64,000 nt of DNA from Setomelanomma holmii (taxonomy: Eukaryota > Ascomycota > Dothideomycetes > Pleosporales > Phaeosphaeriaceae), in contig ML978154.1 in the NCBI GenBank assembly GCA_010015745.1, positions 706,668 to 770,667 on the forward strand, given 5' to 3'. The notes beneath the pieces are model-generated. The model searched no databases, was not told where the DNA came from, and saw nothing but the letters and a program-made list of their open reading frames with translations. Positions 10,608-22,121 of the stretch are shown one piece after another. The position numbers were made by a program, and so were the translations under genes. Numbering within the stretch: the stretch's first letter is position 1; the number at the start of each line of letters is the position of its first letter.

Positions 10608-12061
10608 AGTTACTCGCAAGCGAAATCGCAAACGAAGGGTGTTATGGGAGCGTCGTGTTACCTGTCAACATCATTGTTGTTACTGCCGGGGTGTCGGGGC
10701 GTGGGGATGTCACGCTAAGCGACGATCATGACCCTCGCCTAGCCACCTCGATACGCGACTCGAGAACTGCAAGATTCGCATCGTCACAGCTGGCCCATGC
10801 TGATCGTCATCCGGAATGAGCTCCCGTCCAGACACATGGAGAGCAGCTCAACACCTGCAGCTAACAAAAAGGTAAGCACCCGCGTGGCTGTCGTCTGTGA
10901 TTGACTGACTCTGTTAGCGACTTTAGCTGCACCCTTCTTACCGACCAAACTGAAAGTGGCCAGGGGCTACCTTTGATTTGACGCGATCTAATGGCATGGC
11001 ATCCGCCCCACCAAAATGCGGGTAGGCCCTTCGACTACCGTCGATCCCGTCTGCTTGGCGATTCAGCAGCAGGCCCATGATCGGAGAAGCTATACCACGT
11101 TGACCATGTCGGTGCTCGTGGATGCACCGTTCTCCACCTCGCGCCATAAGAAAGTGGTCCCCGGCATGTCAGTCTATGCCTCCTGTGGACCAGGTCGCCG
11201 AGGTCTCCTGTTTATGTATGGCCCGAGTTAGAGGATCGTGTTGGCACTTCGCAAACCCGTTGACGAATGGTTACAGGATCTCTGAGCATCCCCAGGCACC
11301 GTCACGATTCGGCGATACAAAGTGCACGGGCAGTTTGCTAGTACGGATGTCAAGTTCGGAATGCTGTTGACTCTTGGACCGCGTGTCTAGACACCTCAAC
11401 GTGTGATATGAACGAGACTATGCAGATGTGCTGCGCAGCCATGAAGTGGGCGCCAACTTGCACGCTTTCAGCCAGACACTGATAGTTCAACACTACGAAG
11501 TGGTGGAACAAGCACTTCTGTATGCCCGGAAATTGCGAATAACTGCTCGAACTGCTCACACCAATAACCCCCACTGCTACTCAAAGGAGCTGAGTAGCTT
11601 TGCTAGCCCGCCACCCATAGTTCTTGGAACATCTATACTGCAGTCTTTCTTAACTTTACCGGAAGCTCCGTCTGCGACTTAAGTGGGTCGTCGAGAGTGG
11701 CACGCGCGGCACATCACTCAGAACCATCGAATAGGATCTGAGTATGGTGAACGTACAGCAGAGCTGCATAGCGATCAGCCACACTGCATCATCGCCCACG
11801 ACCTACATGCTTGTGCTCAGCTCTCGCGGAAGCTCATCCCTGTTGAGCTGGATAGCTTCGCGCGCGGGCAGCACTGATATCATTTGGGCCATAGATATTT
11901 TGTCAGTGAGGTAGGTCATGACGATCGATGCACTATGCAATCAATCCCCGCTTTTGATATTCCGGCTTGGGTTCAACCGATGAGTATTTTCTATTAAGCT
12001 TCGATAAAGTACCGGGACTTGCTGCAGCTCAAACACAGCATTAATTTCCAGCCACCTCCAC

Positions 12062-15000
12062 ATGCTGGGATTTAAAGGACTCAGATCTTTGCGTTTGTCT
12101 TCCAAAGTCCCTTTTGTGCTAGGCACTGACGTTTGATACCAAGGTAAACAAAAGAAGAAGAAGTCTCAGGAACAGAACGATACTCCAGGAGAAGGGTCTA
12201 ATCAATCTTCATTGATAGCCGAAGACGACACCTCTCACTTGAGTACTCTGGGACAGAGCAGAGAAAGCTCATTGTCAGTGCCTTCGCGACCCGTACACCA
12301 GTCGCGACCTCCTTCAGCAGAGACCAGTGCCTCGCTCCAAACAACACCTCTGCCACTACCGAGAGCCTTGTCAGAGAGCACCTCACGATCCGTGCCTCTT
12401 ACAGATAGCTCTGCGCCTCCAGCACAGGCTCCAACTCCATCTCCAGTTACGACGACTTCACAAGAAGCTGTGCAAGGCACCCCATCAACACCTGAACCCA
12501 AAATATTAGTTACTTCAAACGCCGATATAGCTCGCACGCCATTCTCCATCAGCTCCAAAATTTCCACGCAAGCTTCAGTAACGTCATATACTCCCATCCA
12601 GTCTGTCAATAGCACATCAAATCCCCCTGTCATGGCTTCTGCAAGACTATCCGGCAACTTCGGTGGCCTTAACGGCACGAATGGCGTGTTAAGTCCGCCT
12701 TCATCGCCTCAAGCCCTATATCGCTCGAAAGGCCGGCTCCCTTCCTTCACGTCGTCTCGCGCACCGAGTAATGTTTTCAGCACAACAAAGGCCACAAGAC
12801 GTACAAATGGGGGAGGCAGCTACAAGATTGGTTTTGTTGAGGAATCAGCCGTTGCGCTCAGGAAGCGAAGCATGGCCGAACTCGGTGCTGGCGTCTACCA
12901 GTCTGTCGGCAATGTATCTTATGTCGCATTTCTAGAGTGGATCAGGTCTGAACGGTTGACCACCCTGCCGCACAAGGGTAGCCGCTGGGACAAGGTTCTG
13001 ATTCGTGCTCTGTACTTTGCTGAGCAGCTTCATAATTTTGAGAAAGCTATTCAAGGCTTCGCCCTCGGTAGCAGTTCTGCCGCTGCCATTGGCTATGGCC
13101 ATGCGCAGCTTCTTCTTGAGGTACGTTGACATTCCTCTCGAGTCGTAACAGTCACCTCCAGACTCTCTTGTTTGTCTGATTCGGCGAGTTTCGTATGTCG
13201 ACAATGCTGACGCCTTGCAGTTGAGCCACGACAACTCAGAAGCACTTGATAAAGCGTTCTCGGTCTTTTACAAGTTCGCCATGTCCTTCTCTTCGGTCCT
13301 GCACCGCTCGGAGCTACTCTCTGCAACCTCAGAAGTGCGCGAGCAGCTGTGCTTGTTGTATACTGATCTTCTGAGCCTCGTCGTTGATGTCGCTATCAGA
13401 TTCTACAAGACTGTAAATGGTGAGTGCATGAGAAGTGAGGAGATACTGTGCCTGCTCCTAACACCTATAGGCATGACTTCCGGATCTGTCAGCTTGGATA
13501 TCTTCGAGTTGTTTGGGGACACAATCGAGATCTTCCGGACACGACAGAACGCAGTCATTGAGATCATCTGGGACTCTCAGATTGACAACGAAGAGTTTGA
13601 GGAGGGCGAAGCCTTGGATGTCAAGGTGCTCTCCCGATGGCTCGCACCGCAAGATCGTGTACTAGCTAGCCTGAACCGCGACCATAGCACCTTTGTTGAT
13701 CAGCAAGTGGTACGTTAGCTATACCTGAGCACTGTGATGCACGCGCTAATGCTTTGCTGACGACAGGAATTCACTTGCTTATGGTTCCAGAAGCATCTGT
13801 CCAGATTCTTCCAAAGCGAGAATAATTTCCTGTTGGTCACCGGTGAGCCAGGAGCCGGCAAGACAACCATCGCTGGAGCGATCGTCGAACGACTTCAGCG
13901 ACCCATGAATCGCAAGCAGTATGATACCCTATTTTGCTCGCTTTCTCCTGATATTCCCACCACTGCGACATCCTTGGCAGTGGTCAAATCGCTCTTGTCT
14001 CAGTTGCTCAATCTGCGTGTTGGCAACATGGGCTTGTATTATGCCGTGTTCAAGGCATACCACCAGTGCAGAACCGCAAACGATCTCAAAGTCTATGAAG
14101 ACTATCTCTGGGCTGCTTTGGCAGACGCGCTCGCTCACCCAGTCAACGGTGGCAACGAGCTAGTCGTTGTCGTTGATGGGTTGGACGAGATTGCCGAGTC
14201 CAGATCTGCCTCGATTCAAGCCAGCGGCGCGATTAGCCCAGCAGCACTACTCGAGAAGCTGGTCAGCGTCACAAACCAAGGACGCGGAGTGAGATTGGTC
14301 ACATTGGGATCATCGATCAAGATGCCGTCTTCCGCTAAGGGCTCTCACCATCAGATCACTCGCGATGATCTGCGCGATGACATTCACGCCGTCGCTATGA
14401 GAGCTTTGATCCACAACCACCACTTTCATGGCCAGCGGGCATACGACCAGGAACAATTTCTGGACCGTATCATACAGGTCGCGAACGGATCTTTCCTCTA
14501 CACCATTTTGGTTTGTCAGATCCTTAATACCCAAAAGTCGCAAGATGTTCTCGTCAAATCCCTGGAGAGCTTCGAGAAGCAGAAGCCAGCCGTGCAAGAT
14601 CTGGTTCTACAGCTATTCACGTCATTGAACACGACACAGCAGGCCAGAACTGTTCTGTCCTGGATTTTGGCTGCGGAAAGACCGCTCACCATCGACGAGA
14701 TCCACACCCTCTTCACCATCGACGTCCAGCGCGGTACACTTTCAGACAATGGTGTCAAGACCAATGAGATCATTAGTACTCTTGAGCCATTACTGACTCT
14801 GCACGAGCGCATCGTGCGCTTCAAGCATCCTATCGTGCATTCAGCCATGCATGACTTCGCAGAGAAGAACAAGATCCCGATTCCTCTCAAGGAAAGCGAG
14901 ACAGACTTACTGCTACGTGTCTTGACATATGCCAAATCTGTTTTGCCTGCGAAGGGCGAGCCTACACTGGACAACTCTGACCCTTCCGTTGGAGACCGTC

Positions 15001-18000
15001 TGTATCATCAGCATCATCTCCTCGAGTACACTGTTAGATACTGGGTGCTTCACTTGCAACAGTCACCACTGGCTCCGAAGCCATCTGGAGAGTTCAAGCC
15101 GACCTCGGATCTGCAGAAGGTTCTGCCAAGCACAACCTTGTTGCCGCAGCTCGAGCAGCTGGTCTGGGATACCCAATTGCCGTTGCCCCAGGCGATCGAC
15201 CTACACAAGCTGGTCGGCACTGTACGCAAAGCGACCTTTGGTGAGCACCACCCCACTGTGCTCCAAACCTATCTGGCTATTGCTACGAGCTATCTACTCA
15301 TCTCCAACCCCACCGACTCCGCCAAGTACTTCTACTACTCCACCAACATTAGCCGCAAAGTGCTTAGTGACATTCATCCTCTAACACTAGAGTGCGCAAG
15401 TCACTTCCTCAAGATCACTGAGAGCATGACAACGACCACCCGCACCGAGATTATGACGCAGCGCGAGAGTATTCTCATCGTTCTGATAACTGCATATGAG
15501 CGGCAGTACGGCAGCACGTCCGAGTTGGTGATCCAGACACGAAAACTGCTGGTCGAGTTGTATGCTTCGCTGCACGAGGAAGACAAGGCGCTGGAGATTT
15601 ATCGCCTAATCCAGGAAGCAACTATCCAGCAATATGGGCGAAACTCTCATCAAGCGCAGGACGTCCAAGGTCATCTCGATGTGGTTCTTGGTAAAGGCAA
15701 AGGACGCGGAACTATCGATGGCTACAATGAGTCATTTTTCCATGGTGATGACGAAGAAGAGTCTGTGGAGGTCTTCAACATTGCCTCGATTCTTGCTATC
15801 CTTCAGCGCGCAGAATCACACATCTCCAAGAAGGAGTTCGCACTGGCCGAGAAGACGTACGTTGAGTTGTGGATGGAGGTTTCGTCGCAGTGCCGCAGTG
15901 TTCAGTCAGTTGAGTGGCACGAGAAGAACATCGAGGTCGCTACGTCGTACTCTCAGTTCCTCAAGTCGCAAAAGAGGACTTCCGAGTCTTCAGCCATTCT
16001 GACCTGCGTCTGGCAACAGTACGAGCACAGCCAACTCTCCTTCTCCGAGAGCATCGTCTCGCGCCTCACCACAGTCGCCAAGGAGATGAGGTCGGTCGGG
16101 ATGCAGACTCAGGCGCTGTCCATCTTCAAGTATGCTAGTTCATACTTCAAGAATGTTCGCCAGGAAGAGTCTTCTATCTCCCGCGAGATCAACCAGCAGC
16201 TTTCTGACACGTCGACTGAGCTGGTCAAGCAGAGTCTCAACTCTTCCAGCAGCGTCACTGAGACGACGACGACGATCTCAGAGTCAGTGTTCCAAGACGT
16301 CTTCTTTTCGATCATCCAATCTTCGCAGACGGTGGAGAGTAGCACTATTGCCCTTGCGAAGAAGCTCACTGCCCAATACATGGCGAAGAAGAACTACACC
16401 GCGGCCATTAACGTTATTCACGCAACGCTGCAGCGAACTTGGTCGTCGTTCCTTGCGAGCTCGATCCATGACGTTACCATGACATCCACTTTCACTCAAG
16501 AGTCCATTGAGCTTGTAGAGCGTCTTGCTGAGTGTTACTTGCAGACTAGGCAGCTCGAAAAGGTTGAAGACACCTACAACCGATTCTTCCGCGCTGTTCT
16601 CGTCACCGAGAAGGTCGATAAGACCATCTTCGAAAAGTCAAGGACATTGCTGATCAACTTCTACGACAAGTATGGTTACAATGACAAGGCCATCAGCATC
16701 TACCAGGAGATTCTAGTCGCGTATCGCGCCAGGCTCGGTGCATCTCACGAGCTCACCATCCAGACCTTGTATATACTGGCAACCAGGTGCCGCAAGCATC
16801 CCAGAAACCATCCTTACTGGATCGACTACTACCTTCAGATCATCACGAGCCTCAATAGGGACTCGGATGTCTGCGATCCAGCTGCATTGGATGCTATCAT
16901 TGTAGTGACCACAACCTACTGGGAGGATCGACGCTACGCTGAGGCCGTGAGCATCTACCGTATTCTCTGGAAGACCTTTGTCACCAAGACCAAGGAGCAC
17001 AAGGTCTTCAGTGACGTCACGTTTGTCCAAACCCTATACGATCGCTTCTACCAGTGTCTTGAGGAGACCAAGGCCAGCTGGTCGGAGATATACCAGGTCA
17101 GCAACGAATATCGCCAGACGGTCACTGCGGTCTTTGGTGCCGAGTCTGCTATCTCCGTGGAGGCTACGCTATCTCTTGCTCAAGTCGCTCAGCGCAGCGA
17201 AAGCCACGCCTCTCAAGCCATTGCTCTGTACGAGGAGGCATCGAGCCGATCCAAGACCGTGACCACACGCACAAACGTCACCGATATCAACCATGCGCTA
17301 TCCTCGCTTTATGTGAAACAGATGCAGTCATCGTCTTCGTCTTCCATGAAAGCTGAGACGGTTCAGCGTGCGCTGACAATGTCTGAATCCCAGTTTCAGG
17401 AGTCTACGCGTACCTACGGCTACTCGCACGAGTCCTCGCTCACCCATCTGCGCGAGCTCTCAACGCTCTACAGTCGCCAGCAGAAATCCGAGCTTGCGAT
17501 CAAGCAGCTTAACATTGCGGTGTCTGAGATCATCACCAAGGAAACATCTTCGCAGAAGCAGATTGAGAGTGCCGCCTCTATCGCATCTATCTACCGCTCG
17601 ATCGAGCAGACTAGCACTGCTCACAGTCTAATCCAAGAGCTGCACCGCCAGATATGCGCAAAGGATACGCGCTACGCATCGAAGTGGTCCTTTGATCTCA
17701 CCAAGAGCACCCGCTCCGCCCTTGCCTTCCTCGCTGCCCTTCAATACAATCTTCGCAAGGATCTCAACATCACGTTTGCAGAGATCATGGCCGATCTCAC
17801 CATGGAGTACATCTACTTTGAGCAGTTCCATCAGACTCTCCGTAACAACGAAAGTCTCACCAACATTCTTCTGGCTGCTGCTCCTCTGCGCTGGTTCTTA
17901 CGCCGTAACGACCAACAAGACATGATCGCTGTTGTCGAAGACCAAGCAGTGGGTCTGTTCGTCAAGCGTGATGCACAGGACCTCAACACACAAAGCAAGG

Positions 18001-19229
18001 AATCTCCGCGAATCTTCATCATTGGCGTCCTCGACCACCTTGGCAATGGTCGCAACAAGGACTTCAACCGCAGCGTCATCCTCTCGTGCAACGACAGTGT
18101 GACCAAGCTCACGAAAGCGAAGAAGTTCCCCGAAGCGTACGACCTTGCGCATCTCGGATTTCTGTATGCTAGCAAGCATGATGGATACAATGGACCTCGC
18201 GCCATCAGCATGGGCTTCAAGCTCGCTTCCCTCCTTGTTGGTCGTGGAGAAGAGAAGTGTCCTGATGCGGCATTACGCAAGAAGATGCTCGACCTCAGCA
18301 ACCGAATCGTCAAGCGAATCATCGAGATCTGCAAGAACCTCAACATCAACTTTGCGCAAGTTCAACTGTACGAGCTCAGCCGTCTCTCCGTTCTCCTTGG
18401 CGAACAAGAAGACTACGAAACCCTCGAATGGCTCCTTACCACGCTCTGGAACACGCGAGATGCCCAGCGCACTTGGCCCGCAAGCATCCTACTCAACCTG
18501 GGTCGTCGCTTGATTTGCGCCCGTTACCTCGCAAACCGCCCCGTGAAAGCGATCCGTCTCGCTGAAGACATCGCATACAACATGCGTCGTGCCCACGGCC
18601 CTCGTGCAGCCGTGACAATCGAGACATACGAGCTCCTTGCCGAGCTCTACACCTCGACTGGTCTGTCGTACCAAAAAGACCCCAAGACGCACAGCCTCGC
18701 AACAGACTTCTTCAAGAAGGCAGTCGGCGTGCACGAAGACATTCTCCGCCTCGTCGCCAGCACCGCAGGTCAGGAGAGTCTGGGTGAAGACTCAGATGAC
18801 GACGACATCGACACCGCCGCCGCTCTGCTCGCGCGCGAGGGCGTAAAAGTCAAGGATCCCGTGACTAACACTGCGCCCGCACATACTTCCAATGAGACGC
18901 AGATCGATAGGTCTGCACTTGCGTTTAAGCATTTGAAGCTCCTCAAACTGGCATTCCAGCGCCTCGGTGGCTGGCCCAAGCAGTACGCTGATTACGAGCG
19001 CTTGAATGCGCAGATCTTCCGCAGTTTCGGGGGCGAGGCGAAGTGGAAGGGTGTCGAGGGCACGGAGAAGTGGGATGCGAAGGGCTTCGGGCAGGGTAAG
19101 GCGGAGAGCAGTGAGGGTTCGTTTGAGGGTGTGCAGGAGTGGGGATTTGGAAGTGAGGAGGTGCTTTTGGAGGCGCAGAAACATCAGGGTGTGGGTGTGA
19201 GTGGGGGAATGGTCGTGCAGAGCGGATGA
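12062..19229 (+). CDS. NACHT-TPR NLR-like STAND NTPase
   Basis: Very large protein, about 2,302 aa. Exons: 12062-12092, 12144-13120, 13221-13419, 13471-13709 and 13767-19229, all in phase. Introns 2-4 have clear GTACGT/GTGAGT donors; the tiny first exon is inferred from a 51-nt intron with CTGAC branch site and is the least sure part. The layout is a Lys-rich start, a Ser/Thr/Pro-rich low-complexity region to about residue 230, a helical region, then the NACHT core with P-loop G-E-P-G-A-G-K-T-T (about 508-516) and Walker B V-V-V-V-D-G-L-D-E (about 615-623). The remaining roughly 1,500 residues are helical repeats resembling TPRs (for example A-I-S-I-Y-Q-E-I-L and A-L-E-I-Y-R-L-I). STAND proteins of this type act as nucleotide-switched sensors or scaffolds; fungal relatives include non-self recognition proteins. 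The actual role here is unknown. Confidence 0.88.
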
Positions 19230-19432
19230 AGTAGTTAATCATGGAACGAGGATAGGAAGAGGCGGGTTGGAGGGGAAAAGTTTGTAATGATAATGAATGA
19301 TAACGACGGCGTTTATCCGGTTCAAAGTATCTTCAAATTTCACCTCACCACTTGAATTCTCGCGATATACACTGCGCCCTCTCCCTCGCTCATTGCTTCA
19401 CACACATCTACGCACCTACACCACCTCGTTAC

Positions 19433-20497
19433 TTACGGCTTCCACGACTTCCTCGGCTTCTGCTTACCCAAAAACTTGACAATCTCCGCCGCCGTCGCAT
19501 TGTGCACAGGGAATGTGGGATGCAAGTCGTTCAGCCAGAGATACTCGTTGACCGCATATGTGCAGTTTGGATCCTTGGTGTACCATGTTGGTGTTCCACT
19601 GTTAATTCGTCAGCTTCAATCCCCGCGCAGCTACTAAACAAACGGACACTGGGAGGGGGAAACGTACTTTTCATAAGCATCACAGAACCCGGTGACATTC
19701 TTGTACCCAGCTGTCTGCGGATACGCCTTTGGGTTCTGAATGACCTTCGTAAACAGCGCATTCGTGTCGAACACAAACGTCTCAACACCAGCATGTCCCT
19801 TCTTGAAATTGGTCGTCATGTTCGCCAACCTGCTGTTCCAATTCGCAATAGCCTTGCCCTCGTTTACTTTCGCATACCCGCCGTCCGCCTGGTTCAGCGT
19901 AAGCGGCGCAAGATTCACAGGCGGCACACTGAGGAACAAAAAGTTGCGCGCGCCCGTGGCGTAGATTTGATCCAGGAGGCCTGCGTACTCGGAGAAAATG
20001 GTGTCGTACAGCGTGGCGTTGTTGAGCGACCAACTATTCCCGACGTCGTTGATGCCGATGAAAAACGCAAAGAGGGAGGAGGATGCGGTCCAAGGCGCGG
20101 TGGACGGGTGCGAGCCGTAGATGGGCAGGTATTGTGTTTGAATTTGGTTCTTCATGCTAATCACAGTGGGTTCATACGGCGTGACGAGCGCGGAATCGAC
20201 GGTTGCGCCGCCATATGCCAAGTTGTATGTGAGGATCTTGCTCTGGTTGTACGTGTACGTCAGGAAGCCAACCCAGTTGGGCCCATTGGAGCTGGTATAG
20301 CCGGGGTAGGTGGGGTTGCCGAAGGGGTTTGCGGCGCTGGGTTGGGTGGATTTGGGGTCGAAGCCGGTTTGGGTGTATGAGTCGCCGAAGACGAAGAGTT
20401 GTTTGACGTTCTTCCAGCCGGACCAGGAGGATGTGCTTGCGGTTGGGGCTGCCAGGCTTGTGGCCGCGAGGGAGAGGAGAGCGAGTGACTTAACCAT
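19433..20497 (-). CDS. secreted GDSL/SGNH esterase (CE16-like)
   Basis: Two exons, 20497-19668 and 19598-19433, joined in phase; 331 aa. A signal peptide covers residues 1-17. The nucleophile block reads F-V-F-G-D-S-Y-T, and the oxyanion region is G-I-N-D-V-G. The short second exon carries D-L-H-P-T, the catalytic Asp/His block; without it the gene would look truncated. The pattern matches fungal carbohydrate esterase family 16 acetylesterases, which remove acetyl groups from plant cell-wall sugars. Several N-x-S/T sites suit a secreted glycoprotein. It converges with the NACHT gene, with about 200 bp between. Confidence 0.9.
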
Positions 20498-22121
20498 CTT
20501 GCCTGAATCTCAAAAGAAACGAAACACTACAGAATAGCAAAGTAGTCAAGGAAAAGAAAGTCGTGGCCTGTTATAAGTACGTTACGGCAAATATCAAAGT
20601 ACCTCACCACACACGTACCTAGCTCATTTTGAATATCCGGGGTTGCGGGACTCGCCCATCCTTGCCGGCGACGAACCAGGTAAATTAGATGAGATTTGAT
20701 TGGGGTATATACCCCACAAATTGGAGCTAAACGTGGGTTTGTGCAGAGCCTACTTGCGGAAGAATTCTAGAAAGACAACGGCGTGCTTGTCTAGCAAGGG
20801 ATGTGCGGAGAGCAATGCTTGAATGAACGACGAAATGAGATGTGTTGCTCCGTGTCTGAAGGGGTAAAGCGTGGATGCGTAGATCTTCCATAGGTGCGAG
20901 ATGTTACCAAATTTTGGTCGCGCGAACCCATACATGAGCCTAGAGGTCGTAATAGCAGAGGTCACACGTGCGTCGTTGATTTGCTCGTAGGGGGTCCTGC
21001 TTATGATGGTGCTAACCTATGACTAAGCATAGAGGTGCCTCCTCACGGGTCACGTGGATGAGACTGTCGTCTCTCGGTACCCCAATGCTTCACGTCAGGA
21101 AGAAGTTGCTTTGATCAGCAGTCGGCCGTCGGGGCATGATGAGTATTTCGTGTGCCGCCTCTCCACGGTGCCAGTCGGCGTCGGGCGATCTCTGAGTCGG
21201 GCCTGGGCTCTAGCTGGAGTGGTTCGGAAGCTGGGAAACCTTGGAAGCCACGAGAGTCGCACGAGGTAGACAAACCTGCGGCTCACACGACCACAGAGGG
21301 GATCTGGTCAAAAAGATCGCGCAAAAGTGACGCATCGGATAGCTCGGGATGCCTTCAAAGCAAGAAAAGGAGCTGACCGAGGCACGAGAACCTGTCGTAC
21401 AGCGGGTTCAACGTCATCGCGAAGACCCTGAGCATGTGCGCTCGTAGTCGCAGAACTTGATGAGATGTCGCGTGGTAGAAAGCAACGCGCCACAGCGGGG
21501 TACTAAGTGCAGAATGAAGGGTATAAGCAAAAGGCTGGTATAGTCAAGCTCAATAATGAGAGGCTTAGGTGAGCAGCTGAGAATGGTAGCAGGCATGAAT
21601 AATGGTGTGGCTGACGCGCGAGTGGGATGGCGGGCGTTGGCGGCGGACAAGGCGCAGCAACGCGACCAGGGTCCCAGCCATATGAATGTACATGCCCGGT
21701 GGCCTTGCTCGAGCTGATACATGTTCTTTCTACTGTGTTTTTTGTAGCATTTCAAGTCGCCATCACTACATGTCACACGTGGAGAAGCTCAAATTCAGCA
21801 ATCGCAGCATCTTGTGCACCTAAATTGCCGCGCTTCGTATATCGGCCCTAACACGTCCGACAGCAGGTGCAACCTTACGCCAGACGACTCCAGCCCGCCC
21901 GTGAGGCTTACACAGTGCCCGAGAGCCCGCGTCTCGCCGTCTATTATTTGATCGTCCGCAATGTCCGCTCGCTGAAGGACTGGATTCGCTATTCATTCTG
22001 GCTGTCGCTACTTTTCGCGAGTACATAGCTGCGCTGCACGCCCAGGCCCCGCGCAGGAGCTGGAATAGTTACGCATAAGCACAGAACTCTGATCAGAGAA
22101 CATTCGTGCTATATTGGTACC
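20498..22121. other. intergenic gap
   Basis: About 1.6 kb between two divergent genes (the esterase and the OSH3-like gene), so it should hold both promoters. I see only short unsupported frames and no repeat or RNA gene. Confidence 0.5.

Larger units (their letters stand above)
7823..12061. other. long gene-poor gap
   Basis: About 4.2 kb between GPI8 and the NACHT gene. Open frames are short and overlapping on both strands, and none carries a family signature. Two weak coding-like pieces are listed separately (8673-8876 minus and 10284-10607 plus). I see no clear terminal repeats or target duplications. It may hold decayed genes or long untranslated and regulatory sequence. Confidence 0.5.

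Noticed and set aside
19352..20380. Long plus-strand frame (342 codons) opposite the GDSL esterase
   Set aside because: Lies fully antisense to a gene with signal peptide and catalytic motifs; its own translation has no domain.
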